DNA of 64,000 bases from Thiobacillus thioparus DSM 505 (GCF_000373385.1 NZ_KB891328.1:141042-205041), one strand, 5' to 3'. Shown: positions 28,199 through 45,800, numbered from the stretch's first letter. The notes: generated by a model from the letters alone, not told the origin. Made by a program: numbers and translations.

Positions 28199-30538
28199 AT
28201 GTCTACAGACTATATTGTGCCGCTGGATGCCCTGTCGATGGCGGATGTGCCTCTGGTGGGCGGCAAGAATGCCTCGCTCGGCGAGATGATCCGCCATCTG
28301 TCCGGTGCGGGGGTCAAGGTGCCGGGCGGGTTTGCCACCACCTCCAAGGCCTTCTGGGATTTTCTCGATCATAACGGCCTGCGTGCGCGTATCGACGCGC
28401 GGCTGGCGCCGCTCGACGTCGCGGACGTGACGGCCTTGGCGCAGGCAGGGGCGGAGATTCGCGCGTGGATCGAGGCGGCCAGCCTGCCGCCTGCGCTGGA
28501 AACCGGGCTGAGCACGGCGTACGCGGGGCTTGGCGACACGGTATCGGTGGCGGTGCGCTCGTCGGCCACGGCCGAGGACCTGCCCGACGCCTCGTTTGCC
28601 GGCCAGCAGGAAACCTATCTGCACGTGCGCGGTGTGGCCGACGTGCTGACGTATGTGAAAAAAGTCTTTGCCTCGCTCTACAACGACCGCGCCATTGCGT
28701 ACAGGGTGCATCACGGCTTTGCCCACGCCGGCGTGGCACTGTCCGCCGGCATCCAGCGCATGGTGCGTTCCGATATCGCCTGCTCCGGCGTGCTGTTCAC
28801 CCTGGATACCGAGTCCGGATTCCGCGACGTGGTGTTCATCACCGCAGCCTACGGCCTGGGCGAGACGGTGGTGCAGGGATCGGTGAATCCGGACGAGTAC
28901 TACGTGCACAAGCCGATGCTGGCGCAAAGCTTTCCCGCGGTGGTGCGGCGCGAACTCGGTGAAAAAGCCACCCGCATGGTGTGGCGCGACGGCGCAACCG
29001 TGATCGAGGCCACGCCACCAGCGTTGAGGCGGCAGTTTGCCTTGAACGATGTCGAGGTGCTGGAACTGGCGCGCCAGGCGGTCCGGATCGAGCAGCATTA
29101 CGGCCGGCCGATGGATGTGGAATGGGCGAAGGACGGCGAAACCGGTGAACTCTTCATCGTCCAGGCGCGTCCGGAAACCGTGAAGGCGCGCAGCGCCGGC
29201 AGCATCGAACGCTACGTACTGAAAGGCAGCGGCGAGGTGCGCATCAGCGGCCGCGCCATCGGCCAGAAGATCGGCGCCGGTGCCGTACGGCTGATCGCCA
29301 GTCCGGCGGAGATGAATCGGGTGCAGCCGGGCGACATCCTGGTCACCGACATGACCGATCCTGACTGGGAACCGGTGATGAAGCGTGCGGCGGCCATCGT
29401 CACCAACCGGGGCGGACGCACCTGCCACGCCGCCATCGTCGCACGCGAACTGGGCATTCCCGCCGTGGTCGGCGCCGGCAACGCGACCACGGTGCTGAAG
29501 GATGGCGAACTGGTGACGGTATCGTGCGCCGAAGGCGACACCGGCAAGGTCTATGCCGGCAAACTGGCATTCGAGATGGAGACGCTGGCAAGCGAGACGC
29601 TGCCGGAGCCGCCGGTCAAGCTGATGATGAACGTCGGCAATCCCGAGCGCGCCTTCGAGTTTGCGCAAATTCCCAATCACGGCGTCGGCCTCGCACGGCT
29701 GGAGTTCATCATCGCGCGCATGATCGGGGTGCATCCGCTGGCGCTGCTCGACTACGCCGGCCAGACGCCGGCGTTGCGCGACGAGATCGATGCGCGCACC
29801 GCGGGCTATGCCGACCCGGTGTCGTTCTATGTCGACAAGCTGGCCGAGGGCATCGCGACCTTGGCCGCCGCGTTCTGGCCGCAGCCGGTGATCGTGCGGC
29901 TGTCGGACTTCAAGTCCAACGAATACGCCAATCTGGTGGGCGGCGAACGCTATGAGCCGAAGGAGGAAAACCCCATGTTGGGGTTGCGCGGCGCGGCGCG
30001 CTACGTATCGATGATGTTCCGCCCGGCGTTCGAGCTGGAATGCCGGGCGCTGAAGAAGGTGCGCGAGACGCTGGGCTTTTCCAATGTCGAGGTGATGATT
30101 CCTTTCGTACGCACGGTGGAGGAATGCGCGGCAGTGGCCGGGCTGTTGGCCGATAACGGCCTGAAGCGCGCCGACCATGGCCTGCGGCTGATCATGATGT
30201 GCGAGATCCCCTCCAACGTGCTGCTGGCCGAGGACTTTCTGCACTACGTCGACGGCTTTTCCATCGGCAGCAACGACCTCACCCAGCTTACCCTCGGCAT
30301 CGACCGCGATTCCGGCCTGGTGGCCGGCGGCTTCGACGAGCGCAACCCGGCGGTGAAAAAGTTGCTGGCCGAAGCCATCGCCGTGTGCCGGCGGCAGGGC
30401 AAATACGTCGGCATCTGCGGCCAGGGGCCAAGCGACCATCCCGATCTGGCCGACTGGCTGGTCGAACAGGGGATCGGCTCGATTTCGCTCAATCCCGACA
30501 CGGTGACGGCGACCTGGCGGAGGCTGGCAAGCCATTGA
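28199..30538 (+). CDS. ppsA: Phosphoenolpyruvate synthase
   Basis: 779-aa gluconeogenic enzyme converting pyruvate and ATP to PEP, AMP and phosphate. An N-terminal ATP-binding domain ([31 protein letters not shown]), a central phosphohistidine domain with [10 protein letters not shown] (catalytic His410; Thr408 is the residue PpsR would modify), and a C-terminal PEP-binding barrel ending [11 protein letters not shown] and [13 protein letters not shown] at 28188-28191 sets ATG 28199. Regulated post-translationally by the adjacent ppsR product. Confidence 0.97.
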   Translation: MSTDYIVPLDALSMADVPLVGGKNASLGEMIRHLSGAGVKVPGGFATTSKAFWDFLDHNGLRARIDARLAPLDVADVTALAQAGAEIRAWIEAASLPPALETGLSTAYAGLGDTVSVAVRSSATAEDLPDASFAGQQETYLHVRGVADVLTYVKKVFASLYNDRAIAYRVHHGFAHAGVALSAGIQRMVRSDIACSGVLFTLDTESGFRDVVFITAAYGLGETVVQGSVNPDEYYVHKPMLAQSFPAVVRRELGEKATRMVWRDGATVIEATPPALRRQFALNDVEVLELARQAVRIEQHYGRPMDVEWAKDGETGELFIVQARPETVKARSAGSIERYVLKGSGEVRISGRAIGQKIGAGAVRLIASPAEMNRVQPGDILVTDMTDPDWEPVMKRAAAIVTNRGGRTCHAAIVARELGIPAVVGAGNATTVLKDGELVTVSCAEGDTGKVYAGKLAFEMETLASETLPEPPVKLMMNVGNPERAFEFAQIPNHGVGLARLEFIIARMIGVHPLALLDYAGQTPALRDEIDARTAGYADPVSFYVDKLAEGIATLAAAFWPQPVIVRLSDFKSNEYANLVGGERYEPKEENPMLGLRGAARYVSMMFRPAFELECRALKKVRETLGFSNVEVMIPFVRTVEECAAVAGLLADNGLKRADHGLRLIMMCEIPSNVLLAEDFLHYVDGFSIGSNDLTQLTLGIDRDSGLVAGGFDERNPAVKKLLAEAIAVCRRQGKYVGICGQGPSDHPDLADWLVEQGIGSISLNPDTVTATWRRLASH

Positions 30539-30551
30539 ATCGGCCGTGTCA

Positions 30552-33087
<2,536 letters not shown>

Positions 33088-33112
33088 TCTGCGAAGGACA
33101 CGATGGTCGTGA

Positions 33113-38039
<4,927 letters not shown>

Positions 38040-38064
38040 ACCAAAGGACTTTCAAGGAAGAGAC

Positions 38065-38934
38065 ATGCAACAAGTCAAAAAAGCCGTATTTCCAGTTGCC
38101 GGCCTCGGCACTCGTTTTCTGCCGGCCACCAAGGCAAGCCCCAAGGAAATGCTCCCCATCGTCGACAAGCCGCTGATCCAGTATGCGGTCGAGGAAGCGA
38201 TGGATGCTGGCATCACCGACATCATCTTCATCAGCAGCCGCACCAAGCGCACCGTCGAAGACCACTTCGACAAGGCCTACGAACTGGAAACCGAACTGGC
38301 TGCGCGCGGCAAGAATCGCGATCTGGAACTGGTGCAGTCGATCCGCCCGGCCGGCGTCAATTTCATCTATATCCGCCAGGCCGAAGCGCTGGGGCTCGGC
38401 CATGCCGTACTGTGCGCACAGCCGGTGATCGGCAACGAACCTTTCGCCGTCATTCTCGCCGACGACCTGATCGACGGCAGGCCGGCAGTCATGAAGCAGA
38501 TGGTCGATCAGTACGGTTATTACCAGTGCTCGGTGCTCGGCGTGCAGCAGGTGGCGCCGGAGGAAACCGCGTCCTATGGCATCGTCGATGCCACCCCGAT
38601 GGCCGAACGCGTGTCGCGGGTGAACGGCATCGTCGAGAAACCCAAGCCCGCGGACGCACCGTCCACCCTCGGCGTGGTCGGCCGCTACATCCTGACGCCA
38701 CGCATCTTCCACCACATCCAGCATCTCACGCCGGGTGCCGGCGGCGAGCTGCAGCTCACCGACGCCATCGCCGCCTTGCTGAAGGAACAGCAAGTGCTGG
38801 CCTATGCCTTCGACGGTGTCCGCTACGACTGCGGCAGCAAGCTGGGTTATCTGCAGGCCACGGTGGAATACGCATTGAAGCACAGCGAAGTCAGCGAGGA
38901 CTTCGGCGCCTACCTCAAGTCGCGCATTTGCTGA
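38065..38934 (+). CDS. galU: UTP--glucose-1-phosphate uridylyltransferase GalU
   Basis: 289-aa nucleotidyltransferase making UDP-glucose for exopolysaccharide, LPS core and trehalose pathways. It has the nucleotide-binding [31 protein letters not shown], and [27 protein letters not shown] lies just upstream of the ATG. The protein is 25 bp after ligA and ends at a small hairpin facing the convergent DUF1348 gene. Confidence 0.95.
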   Translation: MQQVKKAVFPVAGLGTRFLPATKASPKEMLPIVDKPLIQYAVEEAMDAGITDIIFISSRTKRTVEDHFDKAYELETELAARGKNRDLELVQSIRPAGVNFIYIRQAEALGLGHAVLCAQPVIGNEPFAVILADDLIDGRPAVMKQMVDQYGYYQCSVLGVQQVAPEETASYGIVDATPMAERVSRVNGIVEKPKPADAPSTLGVVGRYILTPRIFHHIQHLTPGAGGELQLTDAIAALLKEQQVLAYAFDGVRYDCGSKLGYLQATVEYALKHSEVSEDFGAYLKSRIC

Positions 38935-38935
38935 T

Positions 38936-38957
38936 ATCCGGCTTCAGCCGCCCGGAT
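38936..38957. terminator. Small hairpin between galU and the DUF1348 gene
   Basis: Arms ATCCGG (38936-38941) and CCGGAT (38952-38957), lying between two convergent genes. It has no T-run; a weak terminator candidate only. Confidence 0.3.
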
Positions 38958-38961
38958 CGCA

Positions 38962-39429
38962 CTACAGTCCCAAATCGCTCAAGCCGGGATGGTCGTCCGG
39001 GCGGCGGCCGAGCGGCCAGAAGAACTGACGGTCGGATTCCTTGATGGGCAGGTCGTTGATGCTGGCGAAGCGGCGCATCATGTAGCCGTCCTCGTTGAAT
39101 TCCCAGTTCTCGTTGCCATATGAGCGGTACCACTGCCCGGAATCGTCACGCCATTCGTAGGCGAAACGTACGGCAATGCGGTTGCCGGTGCAGGCCCACA
39201 ATTCCTTGATCAGCCGGTAATCCAGTTCGCGGGCCCATTTGCGTTCGAGAAACCGGCGGACTTCCTCGCGTCCGACCGGGAATTCGGCACGATTCCGCCA
39301 GCGGGTGTCTTCGGTGTAGACCAGTGCAACGCGTCCGGGGTCGCGTGAATTCCAGGCATCCTCGGCCATGCGTACTTTCTTGGCGGCGGTTTCCTCGGTA
39401 AAGGGAGGCAGTGGCGGTTTGCTTTCCAT
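38962..39429 (-). CDS. DUF1348 (NTF2-like fold) protein
   Basis: 155 aa. [55 protein letters not shown] and [19 protein letters not shown] match the DUF1348/NTF2-like family, small cone-shaped proteins that often bind hydrophobic ligands. Activity unknown. AAGGAG precedes the ATG. The gene is divergent from a TetR regulator, with two palindromic operators in the shared 85-bp region, so it is very probably repressed by that TetR protein. Confidence 0.88.
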   Translation of the reverse strand: MESKPPLPPFTEETAAKKVRMAEDAWNSRDPGRVALVYTEDTRWRNRAEFPVGREEVRRFLERKWARELDYRLIKELWACTGNRIAVRFAYEWRDDSGQWYRSYGNENWEFNEDGYMMRRFASINDLPIKESDRQFFWPLGRRPDDHPGLSDLGL

Positions 39430-39448
39430 GTCGGCTCCTTGACGTGAT

Positions 39449-39466
39449 GTAGACAGATCTGTCTAC
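39449..39466. promoter_or_regulatory. TetR operator copy 1
   Basis: A perfect 18-bp palindrome, GTAGACAGATCTGTCTAC, lying 20 bp upstream of the DUF1348 start codon. Its twin at 39487-39506 shares the half-site GTAGAC. Position and symmetry are those of a TetR-family operator. Confidence 0.82.
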
Positions 39467-39486
39467 GTTGGGCGCAGTCTAGGTCA

Positions 39487-39506
39487 TGTAGACGGATCTG
39501 TCTACA
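39487..39506. promoter_or_regulatory. TetR operator copy 2
   Basis: TGTAGACGGATCTGTCTACA, palindromic except for one pair, ending 8 bp before the tetR ATG. Its centre is 39 bp from copy 1 (close to four helical turns). It overlaps a TACAAT element (39503-39508) placed so that transcription would start at or next to the ATG. Confidence 0.82.
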
Positions 39507-39514
39507 ATAGGCGC

Positions 39515-40081
39515 ATGAACACCCAGGCTGATCGGAGCGACGCGCTGCCCAGCGCACGCGAGCGCATCCTGTATACCGCACATGAGCTTTTCTACCAGGA
39601 TGGCGTGCGCGCCACCGGCATCGATCGCGTCATTGCCGAATCCGGCGTGACCAAGGTCACGTTCTATCGGCACTTTCCAAGCAAGAACGATCTGATTCGC
39701 GCCTATTTGGCGTATCGGCATACGCGCTGGATGGCCTGGTTCACCGATGCATTGGCACGTCACGGCGGCGAGGCCGGCGCGATCGTGCCGACCGTCGAGG
39801 AATGGTTTCGCGACGTGCGTTACCGCGGCTGCGCCTTCATCAACAGCGTCGGGGAACTGGGCGGCACGCTGCCGGACGTCATCGAGATTGCGCGTAGCCA
39901 CAAGCAGGACATGACCGCAGCGATTGCCGCCGTGCTGCCCAAGTCTAGGCAGCGCGCACAGATCGCGCAGGCCGTGGCGCTGGCGATCGACGGCGCGATC
40001 GTGCGGGCGCAATTCGATCCTTCGCCTAACGCGGCGCTGGCCGCGCTGCGCAGGATCATCAACGCGCTGTTGAAGGCATAG
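39515..40081 (+). CDS. TetR-family transcriptional repressor
   Basis: 188 aa. The N-terminal helix-turn-helix (ARERILYTAHELFYQDGVRA, GIDRVIAESGVTKVTFYRHF) is classic TetR, followed by a helical ligand-binding domain with a Cys in YRGCAFINSVGE. No usable Shine-Dalgarno sequence precedes the ATG, and the -10-like TACAAT suggests a leaderless transcript. It is probably autoregulated through the two operators just upstream. Its last 23 bp overlap the 3' end of the convergent nnrD gene. Confidence 0.93.
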   Translation: MNTQADRSDALPSARERILYTAHELFYQDGVRATGIDRVIAESGVTKVTFYRHFPSKNDLIRAYLAYRHTRWMAWFTDALARHGGEAGAIVPTVEEWFRDVRYRGCAFINSVGELGGTLPDVIEIARSHKQDMTAAIAAVLPKSRQRAQIAQAVALAIDGAIVRAQFDPSPNAALAALRRIINALLKA

Positions 40082-41528
40082 CGGTGCCCATATCGCAGCC
40101 GTGCAGCCATACGGCGGCTTCGAGCGCGTCGCCTGCCGCCATGCCCTGGCCCAGCAGCGCAGCCACCATGCCGGTGAGACGATCGCCTGAACCGGCCTGG
40201 GCGAGCCAGGGACCGCCCGTGGTGTTGATGGCGTAGCGGCCGTCGGGGTGGGCGATCACGGTGCCTGCGCCTTTCAGGGCAACCTCAGCGTGGTAGGTTC
40301 GGCTCAGCGTGCAGGCTGCCTCGACGCGGTTCGCCTGGATCTCCATCCCACTCACGCCCAACAGGCGGGCGGCTTCCCCGGGATGCGGGGTGAGCAGGGT
40401 GGGATGAGGGCGACGGGCCGCTTGTTTGGCCAGTTCGGGATCGCCGGCCAGCAGATTCAGGGCGTCGGCATCCAGCACCAGCGGGCAGGGGGCCGGAAGT
40501 GCGGCTTCCAGCAGAGTATGCGCGCGCACACCCTGGCCCAGTCCGGGACCGATCGCCAGGACACTCAACTGCGCGGCCGCCGTCAGGTGCTCCGGCGTGG
40601 CAAACATCAGCCGCGGTTCGCCGTAGTCGACCGCAATGCGGTCATCCAGCACACCCACAGTCACGCTGCCGGCACCCTGGTGCAGCGCGGCGCGGCCGGT
40701 GATCAGGCATGCGCCCACCATGCCACTATTGCCGCCAATGATGCCGACATGGCCGAACTGGCCTTTGTGGCTGTTTCTAGCACGGGACGGCAGATGGTGA
40801 CGCGCCTCCAGGTGTATCAGGGCGCCCCCGGGCGTTGCCGGCATCATGGTCGGATCGACGCCCAGCATGTCGAGGTGCAGCGTGCCCGCATAGTCCGGCC
40901 CCTCGGCGGTGAGAAGGCCGGGCTTGAGTCCGAGAAAAGTCAGGGTATGGTCTGCCCGCAAGGCGCAACCGCGGATCCGGCCACTGTCGCTATCGAGTCC
41001 GCTCGGCACATCCAGTGCCAGCCTGGGACAGGGCAGCGCATTGGCTTGCGCAATCCAGCGTGCGTCCTCGCCGGTTAGGTCGCGCGTCAGCCCGATACCG
41101 AACAGGCCGTCGATCACGAGGCTGTAACGTTGCGACGACGGGAAGTGGGGCAGTACGGCTCCACCTTGCTGGAGCCAGGCATCCCAGGCACGTGCGGCAT
41201 CCCGAGGCAGTCGGGCCGGATCGGCACGGCTCGCGACGACGACGCGAATTCCTTGTGCCGCGAGGCGACGTGCCGCGACCAGGGCATCTCCTCCATTGTT
41301 GCCGGGCCCTGCTAGGATCAGGACAGGCTCGCCCGAATCGTCGGCCAGTGTGCCGGTCCATTCGACAGCCGCCGCTCCCGCTTTCTCCATCAGCGTGTCG
41401 TGAGGGTGCTCGGCTGCCCATATGTGCTCGCCGGCATGAATGTCGGCCGCCGTGTAGAGGGGGAAGGAGGCAGGCGAGAGCGGCGTGATCGGCATGGGGC
41501 GAGGCTCAATAAAGGGCACTGCGGACAT
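40059..41528 (-). CDS. nnrD: Bifunctional NAD(P)H-hydrate epimerase/dehydratase
   Basis: 489 aa repair enzyme for damaged NAD(P)H hydrates. The N-terminal epimerase half (YjeF_N: LILAGPGNNGGDALVAARRL, VIDGLFGIGLTRDL, ALDVPSGLDSDSG) and the C-terminal dehydratase half (GHVGIIGGNSGMVGA, LAIGPGLGQG, LVLDADALNLLAG, TLLTPHPGEAARLLG) are both present. The dehydratase motif reads AGSGDRLTGM where AGTGDVLxG is usual. ATG 41528 is used; ATG 41495 (MPITPLSP) is an alternative. It overlaps tetR by 23 bp, tail to tail. Confidence 0.93.
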   Translation of the reverse strand: MSAVPFIEPRPMPITPLSPASFPLYTAADIHAGEHIWAAEHPHDTLMEKAGAAAVEWTGTLADDSGEPVLILAGPGNNGGDALVAARRLAAQGIRVVVASRADPARLPRDAARAWDAWLQQGGAVLPHFPSSQRYSLVIDGLFGIGLTRDLTGEDARWIAQANALPCPRLALDVPSGLDSDSGRIRGCALRADHTLTFLGLKPGLLTAEGPDYAGTLHLDMLGVDPTMMPATPGGALIHLEARHHLPSRARNSHKGQFGHVGIIGGNSGMVGACLITGRAALHQGAGSVTVGVLDDRIAVDYGEPRLMFATPEHLTAAAQLSVLAIGPGLGQGVRAHTLLEAALPAPCPLVLDADALNLLAGDPELAKQAARRPHPTLLTPHPGEAARLLGVSGMEIQANRVEAACTLSRTYHAEVALKGAGTVIAHPDGRYAINTTGGPWLAQAGSGDRLTGMVAALLGQGMAAGDALEAAVWLHGCDMGTAMPSTAR

Positions 41529-41693
41529 GATAATCCGGGTGGGACGTATGGCGGCCTCCTGGAAGACGGATCCGATGTCAGCCTAGCCCGTACTGGCAGA
41601 TAGTCATAATTGACCTCTCTCCGCGTATTCATTTTGCCGGACGTTGGCCGCTAATGTGCAGCCGGCCATCGGGCCTGAATAGGGGAGACAAAC

Positions 41694-42491
41694 ATGCATA
41701 GACGTGGTTTTCTGGCGGGCCTGACATTGCTTCCTGCATGGCCGCTCATGGCCTATGCCGGTGACGGTACGCTGAGTATCGGGATCTACCCCGGGACCGG
41801 CAAGGCCGATGTGTTCATGGACGACTTTCGCACGGCGGCGATGCCATTTGCCCGGGCGCTTGGCGCTTCGCTAGGGTTGAAGCCCAATCTAACGTTGTTC
41901 CGCACGATCAAGTCGACGCTTCGCTCGCTGGATCGAGGCCGGCTGGATGTGTATTTCGTGCCGCCGTCCGTTGCCGTGTCCGTCCTCGACCAGGATTATT
42001 CGCCCGTGGCTCGAGTGAAGGACCAGGCCACCGGTCTGCTGGTGCGCCGGAAAGGCGCACCGATCGAGACGATGGCGCTGACAGAAAAGGAATCCTGGCT
42101 CGACGTGATGGGCCGCTACACCATCAAGCGCAACAATGCGGGCACCCCCAAGATCCTGAATTTCAAAACGCAGGAAGATGTCTCCATTGCCCTGGAACGG
42201 AATTACGCCCAGGCCGGCAGCCTGCGGAGCAAGGCCGCGAATGCGCTGCTGGAAAAAGGGGATTTCGAGGTCTGGTACGCCTTGCCGAACACACCGGATT
42301 TCACGCTGCTGGCAAGCAATCGGCTGACCGCGGTCGAGCAGGACAAGCTGGGTACCGCGGCCGCTGAGCTGAAGCAGGAGGCCGTCCAGTCCTTGCAAAA
42401 AACGATCCACAGCAAAGTGACAGGGTTTGTGATCGACAAAGAGGCGGATTACAAAACCATCAAAACGGCAATCAAGGAGGCGGGATACTGA
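41694..42491 (+). CDS. PhnD-like substrate-binding protein, orphan
   Basis: 265 aa periplasmic binding protein of the phosphate/phosphite/phosphonate (PhnD-like) class. The N-terminus MHRRGFLAGLTLLPAWPLMA has twin arginines before a hydrophobic core and could be a Tat or Sec signal, cleaved near AYA-GD. The mature part opens SIGIYPGTGKADVF, and LDRGRLDVYFVPPSVAV is the usual ligand-cleft segment. GGGGAGA precedes the ATG. No permease or ATPase gene adjoins it, so it may feed a distant transporter or act as a sensor. Ligand unknown. Confidence 0.75.
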   Translation: MHRRGFLAGLTLLPAWPLMAYAGDGTLSIGIYPGTGKADVFMDDFRTAAMPFARALGASLGLKPNLTLFRTIKSTLRSLDRGRLDVYFVPPSVAVSVLDQDYSPVARVKDQATGLLVRRKGAPIETMALTEKESWLDVMGRYTIKRNNAGTPKILNFKTQEDVSIALERNYAQAGSLRSKAANALLEKGDFEVWYALPNTPDFTLLASNRLTAVEQDKLGTAAAELKQEAVQSLQKTIHSKVTGFVIDKEADYKTIKTAIKEAGY

Positions 42492-42567
42492 TCGGGGACG
42501 GATGGCTTGCAAGCTGGCCCCAGGGGCCTATATTCCGGGTATCTGCAGTTCGCGTAACGGAGTGCGT

Positions 42568-42810
42568 ATGACGGTCCATAACCGCACACCATCAGGTGCG
42601 CCGGTCGCACAGTGTTCCGATGAAGATGCCTGCACAGTCATCAATTGTGATGTCTGTTTGAAGGAAATCCCGGCAGATGCGGCCAAAGTGGCGGACGCGC
42701 AGGATTATGTCCATCATTTCTGCGGCCTCGAGTGTCTCGAAATCTGGCGGAAGCAGGCGGCCATTCGCCAACCGACCCGTCCGGCGAAGCGTTCCGATCG
42801 GCTAAAATAG
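42568..42810 (+). CDS. DUF3330 small metal-binding-type protein
   Basis: 80 aa. The core [15 protein letters not shown] and [15 protein letters not shown] form a CxxC...HxxCxxxC pattern typical of a small zinc-ribbon or treble-clef fold (DUF3330). DUF3330 proteins are known from mercury-resistance regions of Tn21-type transposons as well as chromosomes; no transposon is seen here. GGAG at 42559-42562 supports ATG 42568, although ATG 42502 is in frame. The stop codon merges with the inverted repeat upstream of purL. Confidence 0.75.
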   Translation: MTVHNRTPSGAPVAQCSDEDACTVINCDVCLKEIPADAAKVADAQDYVHHFCGLECLEIWRKQAAIRQPTRPAKRSDRLK

Positions 42811-42836
42811 CGTCTTTGCCCTGTTTGCAAAGACGC
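42810..42836 (+). promoter_or_regulatory. Perfect 10-bp inverted repeat directly upstream of purL
   Basis: GCGTCTTTGC (42810-42819), 7-nt loop, GCAAAGACGC (42827-42836); the purL ATG begins 2 bases later. A TAAAAT (-10-like) at 42803-42808 would start transcription at about 42815, inside the left arm. It may be an operator over the transcription start or an RNA hairpin hiding the start codon. Confidence 0.55.
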
Positions 42837-42838
42837 AC

Positions 42839-45800
42839 ATGTCTTCCATCGTTTCGCTCCCCGGCAGTGACGCGCTGTCTTCCTTTCGGCTCGACAAAAT
42901 TCGCCAGGAGGCAGCCCGTCTCGGGGTGGCGCTGGGCGAGCTGAGCGCACGCTACTGGCATTTCCTTGAGCTGGACGCCGAGCTGGATGTGGCAGCTGAA
43001 CAGCAGCTGGCCAAGACGCTGGATTACGGTACCCCGACCGACAGTCCTTCGGCCGACGACGTGCAGGTTCTGGTCACGCCGCGCCCGGGCACGATTTCCC
43101 CGTGGTCGTCCAAGGCCACCGATATTCTCAGGAACAGCGGCCTCGTCCAGTTGCATCGCATCGAGCGCGGCGTCGCCTATCGTCTGCGCGATCCTCAGGG
43201 TGCCGCGCTGACGGCCCAGGCGTTGACAGCGCTGCTGCCACTGCTGCACGACCGCATGACGGAAGCCGTGATGGGCTCGCTGGAAGGCGCACACGTGCTG
43301 TTTCAACACGTGCCGCCGCGCGAACTGGCCACAGTCGACGTGATGGCGGGCGGCCGCGCCGCGCTGGAAGCGGCCAACCGCGAACTCGGCCTCGCGCTGT
43401 CGGACGACGAGGTCGAGTATCTGGTCGACAACTTCACCCGCATCGGACGCAATCCCACCGACGTCGAACTGATGATGTTCGCGCAGGCCAACTCGGAGCA
43501 CTGCCGCCACAAGATCTTCAACGCCGCCTGGGTGATCGACGGCGAAGCGCAGGCGAAATCGCTGTTCGGCATGATCCGCGACACCCACGCCGCCCATCCC
43601 GAGGGTACGGTGGTGGCCTATTCGGACAATTCCTCCGTCATCGAGGGGGCGACCATCGACCGCTTCTATCCGCGCGCCGACGGCAGCTACGCCTACAGCA
43701 GCGAGCTCACCCACGTGCTGATGAAGGTCGAGACGCACAACCACCCGACCGCGATCTCACCCTTCCCCGGCGCGGCCACCGGCAGCGGCGGCGAAATTCG
43801 CGACGAGGGCGCGACCGGCATCGGTTCCAAGCCCAAGGCCGGCCTGTGCGGGTTCTCGGTGTCGAATCTGAATATTCCCGGCTACGAGCAGCCGTGGGAA
43901 GTCGACGTGTACGGCAAACCCGAGCGCATCGTCACCCCGCTCGCGATTATGCTCGAAGGCCCGATCGGTGCGGCAGCGTTCAACAACGAATTCGGCCGCC
44001 CCAACCTGGCCGGCTATTTCCGCACGTTCGAAGAAACAGTCGCCGGGCAGCGTCGCGGCTATCACAAACCTATCATGCTGGCGGGTGGCGTTGGCAGCAT
44101 CCGTGCTGACCACGTCGACAAGAAAATGTTGCCGACCGGCACGCTGCTGATCCAGCTGGGTGGCCCCGGCATGCTGATCGGTCTCGGCGGCGGTGCAGCC
44201 TCGTCGATGGACACCGGCGCCAACGCCGCCGATCTCGACTTCGACTCGGTGCAGCGTGGCAACCCGGAAATGGAGCGGCGCGCGCAGGAAGTCATCGACC
44301 GCTGCTGGCAGCTCGGCGATAAGAATCCGATTCTTTCCATCCACGATGTCGGCGCCGGCGGCCTGTCGAACGCGCTGCCCGAGCTGGTGCACGGTGGCGG
44401 CCGCGGTGGGCGCTTCGAATTGCGTGCCGCGCCGTCGGAGGAGTCCGGCATGTCGCCGCGCGAGATCTGGTGCAACGAGGCGCAGGAACGCTACGTGCTG
44501 GCGATCCCGCCGGATCGTCTCGACGAATTCCACGCGATCTGCGAGCGTGAGCGCTGCCCGTTCGCGGTGTTGGGCGAAGCGACAGAGGAGAATCACCTGC
44601 TGGTGAGCGACAGCCATTTCGACAACGCACCGGTGGACGTGAGCCTGGACGTCATCCTCGGCAAGCCGCCCAAGATGACGCGCGATGTTGCGCACCAGCC
44701 CGCCTTGCCCGCGCCGCTGGCGCTCGACGGCATCGACCTCAAGGACGCGGTCTACCGCGTGCTGGCGTTGCCGGGGGTGGCGTCGAAGATGTTCCTGATT
44801 TCCATCGGCGACCGCAGCGTCGGCGGCCTCACCGCGCGCGACCAGTGCGTGGGGCCTTGGCAGGTGCCGGTGGCCGATTGCGCGATCACGCTGGCCGGCT
44901 ACCAGACCACGCAGGGCGAGGCGTTCTCTATCGGCGAGAAGGCCCCGCTGGCGCTGATCGACGCGCCGGCGTCGGGGCGCATGGCGGTCGTCGAGGCGAT
45001 CACCAACCTCGCTGCCGCGCGGGTCGAGGGCTTGGGCAGCGTGAAGCTGTCGGCCAACTGGATGGCGCCGGCTGGCCACCCTGGCGAGGATGCAGCGTTG
45101 TTCGACACGGTTGCCGCGGTCTCGAATTATTGCCAGGCACTGGCTGTGAGCATCCCGGTCGGCAAGGATTCGATGAGCATGAAGACGGTGTGGCAGGCCG
45201 ACGGCGAGAAGAAGTCGGTGACCTCGCCGATCTCGCTGGTGATTTCGGCGTTTGCCACCACGCCCGATGCGACGCAGCACCTGACGCCGCAGCTGCGCAC
45301 CGACGCCGGCGATACCGATCTCGTGCTGATCGACCTGGGACTCGGCAAGAACCGTCTCGGCGGCTCGAGCTTCGCCCAGGCCTACAAGCAGGTGGGCGAC
45401 CACTGCCCGGACGCGCCGGCAGCCGCGGCGCTCAGCGCCTTCTTCGAAACGGTGCAGGCACTGAACGCCGCGGGCAAGCTGCTCGCCTATCACGACCGCT
45501 CGGACGGCGGCCTGTTCGTCGCCCTGTGCGAGATGGCGTTTGCCGGCCACTGCGGCGTGGAGATGGACGTCGACGAGTTGTGTTCGGAGAAGATCCGTCA
45601 TGACGTCGAAGACGAGGGCCTGCCGGAACCGGACATGCAGGATCCGCGCGGTTATTCCGAACGAATGTTCAGCGTGCTGTTCAGCGAGGAAGCCGGCGCC
45701 GTGCTGCAGGTTCGCCGCAGCGACACCCAGGCGGTGATGCAGGCTTTCTTCGACGCCGGGCTGCGCGGCGAGTTCTACATCGTCGGCCAGCCCAATGGGG

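Noticed and set aside
28193..30535. Long minus-strand ORF (about 780 codons) opposite ppsA
   Set aside because: An antisense shadow; the composition is His/Gln/Arg-rich noise and the plus strand is clearly PEP synthase.
42568..42810. Mercury-resistance transposon remnant
   Set aside because: Apart from the DUF3330 domain there are no mer genes, terminal inverted repeats or transposase sequence.
43757..45601. Minus-strand ORF (614 codons) inside purL
   Set aside because: Antisense shadow of purL with no recognisable domain.
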